64,000 nucleotides of DNA from Girardinichthys multiradiatus (lineage: Eukaryota; Chordata; Actinopteri; Cyprinodontiformes; Goodeidae). The notes under the pieces were generated by a model. The model was given only the letters and a program-made list of their open reading frames with translations. It did no database searches and had not been told where the DNA came from. Position numbers and translations under genes: made by a program. The stretch lies in NCBI RefSeq assembly GCF_021462225.1, contig NC_061818.1, positions 18,683,462-18,747,461 of the forward strand. The letters run 5' to 3'. Of the stretch, positions 45,190 to 56,104 are shown piece after piece; the stretch's first letter is position 1; every line of letters begins with the position of its first letter.

Positions 45190-46631
45190 TTTTCGTAATT
45201 AGTGCCAGAGGCTAATCTGTAATTTGGAGGTTGCATTTCTCTAATCCCAGGTTCTGAGGCAGTTGAACTTGCTAAAATGTTCCACTGCAGCAAGAGAAGA
45301 TGCATTTAAGTGTCAAGGGCCCATCATTTAGATCAATGTTAATGTTTTCTGCCTTCTCAGAAAGCAGCAGTCCAGGCATTCATTGCTATTCCAAACACAG
45401 TCGAGTTCTGTGGTGCCCTCAGAGCAGAATGATTGGCCTAGCGTGTGCCAGACATTTAAAACTCTGCAGCTTTGGAAAAAAAAAGGCTGTCGCTTTGTGC
45501 ATAGACGATGCAGAAGGAGGGGGTTCTTACCAAGGAAATTAGATGTCTAACTGATTTGTATGTAAGCTTATGGTATCTTGGAGCTGCATCAATGAAAAGC
45601 ATTTGATATTTATGTGTGCCTTGGAGAACACTCCTTGCAAAAGCTTTGCTCGTTAGATATCAGGAGCTATAACTCTGTGGCAAATTCGAAATTAGGATTA
45701 GGGATATCAAAACCTGCTCAGTCAGTAATCACTAATTTTATTTCTACTGAGCTCCAGTTTTTTTGATCCAAGAGGTTATCAATTTCCACTTTTTTAATGA
45801 ACACTGTGACATGAAAAAATACAAGACATGAAGCAATTACTGTGCTGATTCAAAGAACATACAGTGGTTATGCATATGTCATTGTATCATTTTAGGAAAT
45901 CAGTTTGTTTCCTTTTTTTGAAAACAATCTTACAAGTTCTGCTAGTTAAAAAGTCAAATTGACATTAACAGTATCTTGATCACAGCAAGTGACAATGTAA
46001 TTGTACAAACTAAATATAGAAATCTGCCTGACTACATCAGAGGGCCATATCTCAAATTATTTACATTTTAAGATTTTAGTCCCTTTCTTGGAGATATTTG
46101 TGACATGTAAATTTAGGTTTATCAATAGGGCCATCATTGTACAAAATCAAAAGTCCAATAGTTGTGTTCTATTCAAATCTTTTGGGACTGATCCCTGTTG
46201 GTTTCATCCAAGTTATTTTTTTGAGACCAGAAGGGAAACACAAGAAAAAGATTTGAATTAACCGACACAAATCTTCTCATCCTGCTTTCCTTTATCTGTT
46301 GCTTATATTGACATTTCTCTTTGCGTTTTCTGTACAAAAGATCTATTTCTATATTTACAATAAATTTGTTATGAAAATAATAAAGAAATGTCAAGTTGAA
46401 TGTTTATTATTCACCTAAATATATTATGCAGGCACATCAACAAGTGATGTGTGCTATTGTGTGGCAGGCACAAATTGCGTGCTGCTGACTCCATTAAACA
46501 GGTCATGCAGTTCAGTTGTTTTTCAATACACCTGGACCACTTGTGCTTTCCATTACCACCCCTTTAGTTCTTTGAGGATGCACAAGCACAGATTGACACT
46601 TGAAGAGCAGAAAAAGCAAAGCCTGATGACT
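45190..46631. other. No gene seen
   Basis: No gene recognised. The patch at about 45230-45480 is less AT-rich than its surroundings but offers no convincing exon. Confidence 0.4.
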
Positions 46632-46636
46632 CATGT

Positions 46637-47275
46637 TGTCATGATGTAGGGTTATTTGGTTTTTGGTTTCGGGTTCCTTATGTTTTTCACAGTTAAGGTT
46701 TTGACTCGTTCTTTTCAAATTCAATTCAATTCAATTCAAAAATAATTTATTAATCCCAAAGGGAAATTAAATGTTGTTATTATTCTTCTTAGATTTTGAA
46801 TCATGCCTCTGTTATTTTTCCTGGTCATGCTTTAGTTTTGTCGTCTTGTTCATGTTTTGTCAAGTTTGGTTTTCGGATCTGGTTATGCTTTAGCTTGATG
46901 TTTTTCTAGTTTGTTTATTAGAGTCTCTGTTTTTGCCGCAGCCACGTTTTGTTCTGTCTGTCAATTAAGTTTATTCGGCTCACCTGTCCAAGTTAATCTG
47001 TCCACTTGCTCCACCTGGTTTTCATTCGATATATTCACACCTGCTCTGTTTGTCTTCGCGGAAACATCTTTCACTCTCATGCTCATGTCAAGTTTTGATG
47101 CTCAAGTCTTGTTTTCGGATCATGCCATGCCTGTCTCGCCTGCCCGTCCGTTGTTTTGTTCCTGCCTCCTGCTGTGAGTGAGTTTTTTGTTTTTTCGTAA
47201 TTAAAACCTTTTCACTTACCATCACGCTGCCTGCTCACCTGCATTCTGGGGTCCGATATCAAGTAAACCGTGACA
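46637..47275 (+). repeat. 5' LTR of element 2
   Basis: Starts TGTCATGATGTAGGG and ends AAACCGTGACA. The next bases repeat the end (GAACCGTGACA), so the boundary could be 47275 or 47285. It carries an extra insertion at about 46720-46771 that the right LTR lacks. An ATTAAA-type signal lies near 47201. Confidence 0.88.
46720..46771 (-). repeat. Short LINE 3' tail inserted in the 5' LTR
   Basis: CAATTCAATTCAATTCAA followed by TTTATTAATCCCAAAGGGAA: a pentanucleotide tail plus the last bases of a fish Rex1-like LINE, in minus orientation. It is absent from the right LTR, so it was gained after the element inserted. Confidence 0.6.
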
Positions 47276-47899
47276 GAACCGTGACAGTATGTTTCCGCCA
47301 AACATGGACCTCGCGAACAGTAGGCAGCAGAGCGCCAGGGATCGCTGGGTTAAGCAGCAAATGAAGGAGGCGATGAGACTTCTGCCGATGGATTTGGAGG
47401 TTCTGCCATCTCCTCTGCTGCTGGAACAGATGGAGCATGAGGCGGCCCAGCGCCAGAGAGTTCGGGAGGGCTGTTCTGTCCCTCCGCCTCAGCTCCAACG
47501 TTCCCCCACCTGCTTCCGTACCGGCAAGAAAGCCGTCATCTTCCTCCCGCAGCAAGAATCACCGTCATGCAGGGATTCCCAGGCGGTCGCCTGGCGAGGA
47601 GGTGGTTTCCCTGCCAGCTGACGTGAGGGCTGCAGCACGTAAGCCCGCATCTTCGTCTGCCACAGCACTGTCTGCCAGGCTCGCTGCACCTCCGCCCATG
47701 CCGTCTGCACTCGCTCCAGCCCGGAGTTCTGGGGCAACACCTGCCGAGCTGGAGCTTGAGGTTCACGGCACGCCAAATCAAGATCCTCAGGACGACAGGT
47801 CTCCTGTATTCCTCTCCTGAGCTGATGGAAAGTATAAAGCAGATCGAGATGGAGTATGAAGCGGCAGTAAGGCTGTTTTACGGCCATCCTCCATCATCC

Positions 47900-48745
47900 A
47901 CATCAAGCCTCCATGGAGCTGCTACAGAGCAGCCCACGTCAAGTCTCCAGGGTGCTGCTGCAGAGCAGCCCACGTCAAGTCTCCAGGGCGCTGCTGCAGA
48001 GCAGCCCACGTCAAGTCTCCAGGGCGCTGCTGCAGAGCAGCCCACGTCAAGTCTCCAGGGCGCTGCTGCAGAGCAGCCCACGTCAAGTCTCCAGGGCGCT
48101 GCTGCAGAGCAGCCCACGTCAAGTCTCCAGGGCGCTGCTGCAGAGCAGCCCACGTCAAGTCTCCAGGGCGCTGCTGCAGAGCAGCCCACGTCAAGTCTCC
48201 ATGGAGCTGCTACAGAGCAGCCCACGTCAAGTCTCCATGGAGCTGCTACAGAGCAGCCCACGCCAGGAGTCCAGGGAGCTGCTGCTGCTGCAGAGCAGCC
48301 CACGCCAGGACTCCAGGGAGCTGCTGCTGCAGAGCAGCCCACGCCAGGACTCCAGGGAGCTGCTGCTGCTGCAGAGCAGCCCACGCCAAGACTCCAGGGA
48401 GCTGCTGCTGCTGCAGAGCAGCCCATGCCAGGACTCCAGGGAGCTGCTGTTGATGCAGAGCAGCCCACGCCAAGTCTCCAGGGCGCTGCTGCAGAGCAGC
48501 CCACGTCAGGACTCCAGGGAGCTGTTGCAGAGCAGCCCACGCCAGGACTCCAGGGAGCTGCTGCAGAGCAGCCCACGCCAGGACAACAGGGAGCTGCTGC
48601 AGAGCAGCCCACGCCAGGACTCCAGGGAGCTGCTGCAGAGCAGCCCACGCCAGGACTCCAGGGAGTTATTGCAGAGCAGCCCACGCCAGGACTCCAGGGA
48701 GCTGCTGCAGAGCAGCCTACGCCAGGACCACAGCCTGACCTTAAG
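47900..48745 (+). repeat. 36-bp coding minisatellite (element 2, block a)
   Basis: About 23 units of a 36-base repeat (CAGAGCAGCCCACGTCAAGT start) encode AEQPTSSLQGAA. The left half is nearly homogeneous. The right half uses CCAGGACTCCAGGGAGCTGC variants, with 3-base expansions of GCT that keep frame. Open on all frames of both strands. Confidence 0.92.
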
Positions 48746-48830
48746 TCAGCCTCGACCCCCTCCAAACGGCGCAGAAGACGTCGTAAGAGGGACGCCCCGG
48801 CTCAAGTCATCGGGGGCCCCGGCGACGCGC

Positions 48831-49290
48831 CTCTGCTCACGCCACTGAGGGTCTGGCCGACGCCTCAGCTCCTGCTCACGTCACTGAGGATCCAGCCGAC
48901 GCCTCAGCCTCTGCTCACGCCACCGAGGGTCCGGCCAACGCCTCAGCCTCTGCTCAAGCCACTGAGGGCCCGGCCGACGCCTCAGCCTCTGCTCACGCCA
49001 CTGAGGGTCCGGCCGACGCCTCAGCTCCTGCTCACGTCACTAAGGGTCTGGCCGACGCCTCAGCTCCTGCTCACGTCACTGAGGATCCAGCCGACGCCTC
49101 AGCCTCTGCTCACGCCAACGAGGGTCCGGCCAACGCCTCAGCCTCTGCTCACGCCACTGAGGGCCCGGCCGACGCCTCAGCCTCTGCTCACGCCACTGAG
49201 GGTCCAGCCGATGCCTCAGCTCCTGCTCACGTCACTGAGGGTCCGGCCAACGCCTCAGCTCCTGCTCACGTCTGTGAGGATCCCGCCTCA
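48831..49290 (+). repeat. 39-bp coding minisatellite with higher-order pattern (element 2, block b)
   Basis: Eleven units of 39 bases (CACTGAGGGTCCGGCCGACG type). Unit variants recur in the order V-W, I-Q, V-R, A-R, V-R and again V-W, I-Q, V-R, A-R, V-Q (residues in one frame), which shows a duplicated 5-unit block of 195 bases. Confidence 0.88.
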
Positions 49291-49354
49291 GCTCCTGTTC
49301 CTAGTCTGCAGGCGATTAAGGAACGTTTTGTCCTCGTTCTGGCTTTTGAACCCA

Positions 49355-49620
49355 GAGCTGAGGGTTCGCCAGGCTCTGCTTCAGCCTCTGAAGGTTCGCC
49401 AGGCTCTGCTTCATCCTTTGAAGGTTCGCCAGGCTCTGCTTCAGCCTCTGAAGGTTTGCCAGGCTCTGCTTCAGCCTCTGAGGGTTCGCCAGGCTGTGCT
49501 TCAGCCTCTGAGGGTTCGCCAGGCTGTGCTTCAGCCTCTGAGGGTTCGCAAGGCTGTGCTTCAGCCTCTGAGGGTTCGCCAGGCTGTGCTTTAGCCTCTG
49601 AGGGTTCGCCAGGCTCCACG
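49355..49620 (+). repeat. 30-bp coding minisatellite (element 2, block c)
   Basis: About nine units of TCAGCCTCTGAGGGTTCGCC-type sequence with a 30-base period. Encodes SASEGSPGCA-like repeats in one frame. Confidence 0.88.
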
Positions 49621-49689
49621 CCTCTGGAGTTCCACAGAGTGTCTGGGAAGTCCTCTACTCTGCTCAGTCGGCCTCCACGTCTTTGGTGC

Positions 49690-49860
49690 AGTCCTGGTCG
49701 CCCGCCTGAACTCTGTGCCTGCTCGGGACGACCTCCTGGTCGGGTCGCCCACCCGAACTCTGTGCCTGCTCGGGTCGACCTCCTAGTCGCCCGCCTTAAC
49801 TCTGTGCCTGCTCGGGACGACCTCCTGGTCGCCCACCTGAACTCTGTTTTTGTTTTTGGC
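49690..49860 (+). repeat. Short tandem block (element 2, block d)
   Basis: Three to four diverged units of CTCTGTGCCTGCTCGGGACG-type sequence around CTGGTCGCCC. The period is roughly 40-50 bases and not uniform. Confidence 0.7.
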
Positions 49861-49955
49861 CCTCCTACCTAGATCCCCACCGCCCGCCCTGGTCGAGCTG
49901 TTTTCTTTTTGTTTGGACTGTTGTGGGCGTCTGGCTTGGGGGGGGGGGGGGGTTC

Positions 49956-50564
49956 TGTCATGATGTAGGGTTGTTTGGTTTCGGGTTTCTTATGTTTTTC
50001 ACAGTTAAGGTTTTGACTCGTTATTTTGTTATTATTCTTCTTAGATTTTGAATCATGCTTCTGTTATTTTTCCTGGTCATGTTTTAGTTTTGTCGTCTTG
50101 TTCATGTTTTCTCAAGTTTGGTTTTCGGATCTGGTTATGCTTTAGCTTGATGTTTTTCTAGTTTGTTTATTAGAGTCTCTGTTTTTGCCGCAGCCACGTT
50201 TTGTTCTGTCTGTCAATTAAGTTTATTCGGTTCACCTGTCCAAGTTAATCTGTCCCCTTGCTCCACCTGGTTTTCACTCGATATATTCACACCTGCTCTG
50301 TTTGTCTTCGCGGAAACATCTTTCACTCTCATGCTCATGTCTAGCTTTGATTCTCATGTCTTGTTCTCCTGCTCATGTCAAGGTTTGATGCTCAAGTCTT
50401 GTTTTCGGATCATGCCATGCCTGTCTCGCCTGCCCGTCCGTTGTTTTGTTCCTGCCTCCTGCTGTTAGTGAGTTTTTGTTTTTTCGTCATTAAAACCTTT
50501 TCACTTACCATCACGCTGCCTGCTCGTCTGCATTCTGGGGTCCGATATCAAGTAAATCATGACA
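49956..50564 (+). repeat. 3' LTR of element 2
   Basis: Begins TGTCATGATGTAGGG right after the G-run and ends AAATCATGACA. Compared with the 5' LTR it lacks the LINE tail but has an additional diverged unit of about 38 bases near 50335-50375 (GCTCATGTCTAGCTTTGATT...). Confidence 0.88.
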
Positions 50565-50569
50565 CATGT

Positions 50570-52695
50570 ATATAACAGCAAGATCCACCTCAGTCAGCGA
50601 CCCAGTGAGACTGAGCGGTCAAGGTCTAATAATGATCAAACATACACATTTTTGTAAAACCCTGTTTGATAGGTTGGTGTGGAAGGATGCAGAGGACTGC
50701 TGAAGGCATTCTACTTTTTTGGTTAATAGGGGCAATTGGTTGTGGGTAATGTTTTATCCATATTGCAAACTGAATCAAGCATGGACAACTACTGCGTGAC
50801 AAGCAGAATAATTAAATACACACATAAACAATGATCAGGGATCAAGGAGCATGGTGGTGCAGCTGTTAAAAGTATTGATTTACAGCTAGAATGAAATAAA
50901 GTACTTGATACTCATTGTTATCCTCAGAAACTACAGCATCATTATGGAGCTTTTTTCACTTTATCCAGAAGAACAGCAATTCTTTTCTGGGGAATCCCTT
51001 TCCTTGGCATTGATTGATTGCAGAGATTCACGTAGGAACACACATTTACTAAAGCACTAATGAATCTTGTTCATCTACTTTGGAATCCTGCCTGCAGCTG
51101 TATGAGTGCCAGTTTAAAAAAAAGTAGAGGAATACAAGCAGCTAAAGTGATGCTAAAAGGAATCTGACATCTGGATAAGTGACATTTGTTGGCAGATGTC
51201 CACCAGAGTGATTAATACAAACAAAGCCTAAAATATATGCACTTATCTCTTTGCAAAAAATCTGCCAGTGAATAGATGTTTAAGACAATTTTACATTCTG
51301 AGCCCCACCCACTGCTTAGCACAAAAAAGTGTGGTGAATAGTGAATTGCCTCCCTCTGATCTGTCACAGAACGCCCGTGCACTGAGCATGTTGTAGATTT
51401 TGGCATCGGTTCTACAAACAGTAAAACATGAGATAGATATATAAATTGAACAGTGAAAGCTAATGTAATTCCATATGATTAAAGACAGAGATTCTAGTTA
51501 CTTTGTGATTCTGCTGCAGTTAATGAGAGTATAATTTAACTGGGTGGCTAAACTCAGATTGCAGCGATAGTTTTGCCCAATTACTCTATTCTAGTACTGC
51601 ACCTTGTTAGGAAAACATGCAGTTTTAATGTTATTTTGATGACAGTATTGGTTTCAATTTACTCGTCTGCTCATCTTCCCATGAATTCACACCACTGTCA
51701 ATGAGTTTTGGCATCTCTGCACTAAATTCTATACTAAGTAAGAGCATAAAGGGCACCCACAGTCTGTCCAACTGACTTGGTGTGAAGTTTGTTGCTCAGG
51801 CATCACACTTTAAATATAGTAACCTACAAAATATTGTTTAAAGGCAGCCCTTTTAAAATTGTGATAACACACATTGATATTAATATGAGAGCTATTCAAT
51901 TGATACAAATTTTATACTGAAAATATGAGCTATCATTAGAGCGCTAATTTTCTTTTTACAATTGTCTAAAGCCTACAGCAGTATGGTGACATCATAGATG
52001 CATGACAGAGGGACACTAAATCTGGCAGGGGTCATATTGTTTAGCCTGATTAGTGTCTCAACTTATAAGTGCATCAGCACAAATATTAATATCAGGTATT
52101 GCAAAATCTAAAACATTCCAAATAAAGGATTCTAAAGGATCATACTAATTTTAAATGTATGCCATCATTTATTGTTTTTTCACCTCATTTTCTGCCCTCC
52201 TTCCATGTCCGCTCTCTGTCTTCTATTCTTTGTCCATCTAAAGAAAACTCTTTCCCCTTCACGGCTGCCAGCTTTGCTCTTTCACACAGTCTCTTCTCCT
52301 TTATTTTGCCATTCACTCTATGCCTGTTTCTTCATGACAACATTCTCTCCCTATACTCTATACCTTTCATTGTCGCTACATAACCCTCTGACAATTGTTT
52401 AAGCCTTGGCATCTACAGAAAAATTCCATATTGCTAAAGAGCCAAAAGTGAGAACTACACATGCTGAGCTTGTTATCACCTCTGGATTAGCAGAGTGGAT
52501 TAACCTTTCATCCCCATTTTCGTACAGTTAAGTCATATTCCAGCATGTTTCTCTATATTATTGTCCATTATGCAATTTTTCTTTGGCTATAGCTTTCAGG
52601 TATGGAGGTAAAAAAGTGAGAGATGCGCACACACAGCACACACAAAAAATAAATAGAATTCAGAGAAAGTAAAGGCTTGCTGTAATGTCACTTTG
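50570..52695. other. No gene seen
   Basis: AT-rich spacer. A pyrimidine-rich patch lies at about 52170-52370. No exon or named repeat is recognised. Confidence 0.45.
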
Positions 52696-52714
52696 ACCTC
52701 ACTCCTCTTTTTCT

Positions 52715-52985
52715 CTCTCACACACAAACACACACACACCCATGTAGTGTTCTCCTATCCTTACAGGGACTTTGCACAGAGTTCCATTCATTGCTATAGC
52801 CTAACCCTGACCCTTTTCCCTAAACGTTACCCTTACCAGTATATACCTTACCCAAAACCTAACCTGAACTCATTGTATACCTTAGAAGTAAACCTAATGA
52901 TTAACCCACATAACCCATGTCCCCATGTCTTGATCAGGCAAAATGTCCACACAATGGTGAATGTCCGTCAGGGATTGATCCACAC
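52715..52985. repeat. (CA)n / CCCTAA-like fish repeat, truncated
   Basis: A CA-rich run at about 52718-52740 is followed by degenerate CCTAACCCT-type sequence (52800-52900) and AATGTCCACACAATGG. It belongs with 56105-56400 and 62230-62578. Its far end is replaced by the L2 tail at about 53000. Confidence 0.65.
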
Positions 52986-53897
52986 AATGTTATATTTAAT
53001 TCAATTCAATTCAGTTTTATTTATATAGCGCCAATTCACAACACATGTTGGATCAAGGCACTTAACAACAGTCAGGTACATACATTCCAATTAATCCTAA
53101 CCATTGAACAGTGTAATCAAAGTTAGTTATTTATTCAAATTGGATAAAACGTTTTTCTGTCTAAGGAAACCCAGCAGATTGCATCCAGTCAGTGACTTGC
53201 AGCATTCACTCCTCCTGGATGAGCATGTAGAGACAGTGGACAGTCACTGGTGTTGACTTTGCAGCAATCCCTCATACTGAGCATGCATGTAGCGACAGCG
53301 GAGAGGAAAAACTCCCTTTTAACAGGAAGAAACCTCCAGCAGAACCAGGCTCAGTGTGAGCGGCCATCTGCCACAACCGACTGGGGGTTTGAGAGAACAG
53401 AGCAGAGACACAAAGAGAACAAAGAAGCACTGATCCAGGAGTACGTTCCATAGGAAGGAAAAGTGAATATTAATGGATAGCTCCTTTAGTCGTTTCACCT
53501 AGAAAGAAAGAACAGATAAACTCTGAGCTGGTTTTCAAGGTTAGAGTCTGAAAGAGAGCACATATAATTAGTTACAGTTAAGCTCAGTCAATCGCCACGT
53601 CTAGGAGAGAGAAAGGGTTAAACACTAAAAGAAAGGGCCATGTGGATCATCGGTGAGCATTAAGTTGTTGCCAGCAGAAGCTCGGACAATTCTCCTCTCC
53701 AGAAAGGTGTCATAGGCAGACACAGAGCCAGGCCAGGTGTAGCTTCTAGGAAGAGAAAAGAGAGAACAAGGTTAAAAGCTGGAATAACAGCAAATAATGC
53801 AAAATTGGAGAGTAGTGTGAGAATGTAGCAAAGAGGGTGAAAGTGGTCATTATGTCCTCCAGCAGCCTAAGCCTATAGCAGCATAACTACACAGATA

Positions 53898-54165
53898 GTT
53901 TAAATTCAGATTGTTTAGTTAAACGGCGCTTATTTACAACAATGTCGTCTCAAGGCACCCCACAAAGGGTCCCACTGATGGTCATTGTTATACTAAAAAC
54001 CACAAGGATTGGGATACCTCTCTCTGTCAGACTGATTATAACCATTGGAAAAGAGGGAGTCATACAGGTAACAGAAATGGAGGGTGTGTTTGCACCTCTG
54101 CCATAACTGAGCCGGTTTAGGCTAAACCTGACTGCCCCTTACTCCAACTAACAGGGAGGGAGGAA
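53898..54165 (-). repeat. L2-type tail fragment inside the L2 3' UTR (copy C)
   Basis: This block lies between sequences that are adjacent in the L2 at 1-3930 (near 3025-3045). Its reversed end (GCTTATTTACAACAATGTCG, TCTCAAGGCACCCCACAAAG) resembles a different L2 3' tail. The same block sits at the same position in copy D. Confidence 0.75.
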
Positions 54166-54193
54166 GGCTCCCTCCCTGATAAACTCAGCCACT

Positions 54194-55889
54194 CTAACTA
54201 TAAGCTTTATCAAAAAGGAAAGTTTTAAGCCTAGCCTTAAAAGTGGACAGGGTCTCTGCCTCACGGACTAAAACTGGGAGCTGGTTCCACAGGAGAGGAG
54301 CCTGATAACTAAAGGATCTGCCTCCCATTCTACTTCTAGAGACTCTAGGAACCACCAGTAAACCTGCAATCTGAGAACGAAGTGCTCTGTTAGGAACATA
54401 TGGAACAATCAGATCTCTGATATATGATGGAGCTAGATCATTAAGGGCTTTATATGTGAGGAGGAGAATTTTAAATTCTATTCTGGATTTAACAGGGAGC
54501 CAATGAAGGGAAGCTAAAATAGGAGAAATATGATCTCTCTTTTTAATTTTCATCAGAACTCTTGCTGCAGCATTTTGAATCAGCTGAAGGCTTTTAACTG
54601 CATTTTGTGGACATCCTGATATTAACGAATTACAATAGTCCAGCCTTGAAGTAACAAATGCATGGACTAGTTTTTCAGCGTCACTCCTGGATAGAATATT
54701 TCTAATTTTGGCAATGTTCCGGAGGTGAAAGAAGGAAATCCTAGAAACCTGTTTAATATGGGATTTAAATGACATGTCCTGGTCAAAAGTAACACCAAGG
54801 TTTTTTTACTTTATTACCGGAGGTCAAGTTAATGCCATCCAGGTTAAGTGATTGACTAAGCAGTTTCTTTTTTAAAGACTCCGGTCCAAAGACGACAACT
54901 TCTGTCTTGTCTGAATTTAGAAGCAAAAAATTTAAAGTCATCCAAGTTTTTATATCTTCAAGACATGCTTGTAGTCTATCTAACTGGTTGGGTTCATCAA
55001 GATTTATGGATAAGTAAAGCTGAGTATCATCAGCGTAACAGTGAAAATTTATCCTATGCTGCCTGATAATTTGACCTATTGGAAGCATATATATAGTAAA
55101 GAGAATTGGCCCAAGTACTGAACCCTGTGGTACTCCACAATTAACCCTGGAGTTTAAAGATGATTTATCATTTACATGAACAAACTGGAATCTGTCAGAC
55201 AGATAAGATTTAAACCAGCCTAGCGCTGTTCCCCTGATCCCTACAGAATATTCCAGCCTTTCTAAGAGAATATTATGGTCGACTGTATCAAATGCAGCAC
55301 TGAGATCTAACAGAACCAGTACAGACACAAGTCCATTATCTGAGGCCATAAGAATATCATTAGTGACTTTCAGCAGAGCTGTTTCAGTGCTATGATGAGC
55401 TCTGAAGCCTGACTGAAACTCTTCAAACAGGTCATTGCTGTGCAAATGCTCACACATTTGATTAGCAACTATTTTTTCAATAATTTTAGATAAGAATGGA
55501 AGATTGGATATAGGTCTGTAATTTATTAAGTCATCTCGATCAGGCGAAGGTTTCTTAAGTAAAGGTTTAATTACAGCTACCTTAAAAGCCTGTGGTACAT
55601 ATCCATTTACTAAAGATAGATTAATCATATCTAAAATGGGGCTGGTAATCAGAGGGAACACTTCCTTAAATAATTTGGTTGGGATTGGGTCTAACATACA
55701 AGTTGAAGGTTTAGATGAAGCTAATATTTCTGATAACTCAGGAAGCTCCACAGGATCAAAACAGTCCAAACACAAATCAGGTTCTGCAGTTATTTCCAAT
55801 GTTGTCTCACTTGCTGAGGATGAAGTAATCATCTTCGGGAGTATGTCAAAGATTTTAATAGAATCAATTTTATTTAAGAAGAATCCCAT
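54194..55889 (-). pseudogene. L2 reverse transcriptase and C-terminal region, one frameshift (copy C)
   Basis: Two frames, 55889-54783 and 54775-54194, are parts of one protein separated by a single extra A in a run of seven (near 54803-54809, in the codons for KVKNLG). The motifs are present in order: [16 protein letters not shown], the Asp box [56 protein letters not shown], then after the shift FFHLRNIAKIRNIL, SRLDYCNSLISG, LHWLPVKSRIEFKILLLTYK and the end FLFDKAYS. All RT catalytic Asp residues are retained. Coding-like sequence continues upstream of 55889 to the truncation at 56095. A single-base indel in a homopolymer means a recently dead copy (or a sequencing error). Confidence 0.9.
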
Positions 55890-56104
55890 AAAGTCATGAC
55901 TGCTAAGAGCTAAGGGAATGGATGGCTCAACAGAGCTATGACTCTGTGTAAGTTTAGCAACTGTACTAAAGAGAAACCTAGGATTATTCTTGTTCTCTTC
56001 TATTAATGATGAGAAATAAGCTGTTCTGGCTTGGCGAAGCGTCTTTTTATATTACAGTAAGCTATTTTTCCAGATTAAGTAGGAATCCTCTAGGTGTGTA
56101 GAGC

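Larger units (their letters stand above)
47304..49872 (+). pseudogene. Repeat-rich coding region of LTR element 2 (frame-shifted)
   Basis: The likely start is ATG at 47304 (MDLANSRQQSARDRWVKQQM). This N-terminal part has a helical, charged look (LLLEQMEHEAAQRQRVREG). The frame then shifts at about 47480-47520 to one reading ...RKPSSSSRSKNHRHAGIPRR... that stops at 47820, and again near 47790-47815 to LLYSSPELMESIKQIEMEYE. That frame leads into the AEQPTSSLQGAA repeats. From about 48838 a different frame (ATEGPADASAPAH; then IKERFVLVLAFEP; then ASASEGSPG) stays open to 49872. Because the repeats lack stops in every frame, the true ancestral frame of each block is uncertain. No catalytic motif is visible and the function is not recognised. 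Confidence 0.55.
46637..50564 (+). mobile_element. Non-autonomous LTR retroelement with coding minisatellites (element 2)
   Basis: A complete element of 3928 bases with the 5-base target duplication CATGT at 46632-46636 and 50565-50569. The LTRs are 46637-47275 and 49956-50564, each with TGTCATGATG...TGACA ends. A run of 14 or more G just before the right LTR (about 49938-49952) serves as polypurine tract. The internal 2.7 kb contains no recognisable gag zinc knuckle, protease, RT, RNase H or integrase. It holds a short charged N-terminal coding region followed by four minisatellite blocks. The LTRs differ at roughly 2-3% of positions plus indels, so the insertion is relatively young. Mobility would have to be supplied in trans. 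Confidence 0.9.
53000..56095 (-). mobile_element. L2 LINE, 5'-truncated, minus strand (copy C)
   Basis: On the + strand it begins with the reversed tail (AATTCAATTCAATTCAG, then TTTATTTATATAGCGCCAAT) and ends around 56095 in the linker upstream of the reverse transcriptase. It holds most of the RT and C-terminal coding sequence, a 3' UTR, and an inserted block (about 53898-54165). No endonuclease domain. It is the best reference in the window for the L2 at 1-3930. Confidence 0.92.

Noticed and set aside
47878..48765. Long minus-strand open frame of 295 codons over the 36-bp repeat array
   Set aside because: The repeat unit is a multiple of three and contains no stop in any of six frames, so long frames on both strands arise automatically.
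47900..49620. Regular direct repeats resembling a CRISPR-like array
   Set aside because: Units are contiguous without unique spacers, are coding, and lie inside an LTR element in a vertebrate genome; they are minisatellites.
52159..52402. Overlapping Phe/Ser/Leu-rich open frames in a pyrimidine-rich patch
   Set aside because: Low-complexity pyrimidine sequence yields such frames; no splice context or family match.
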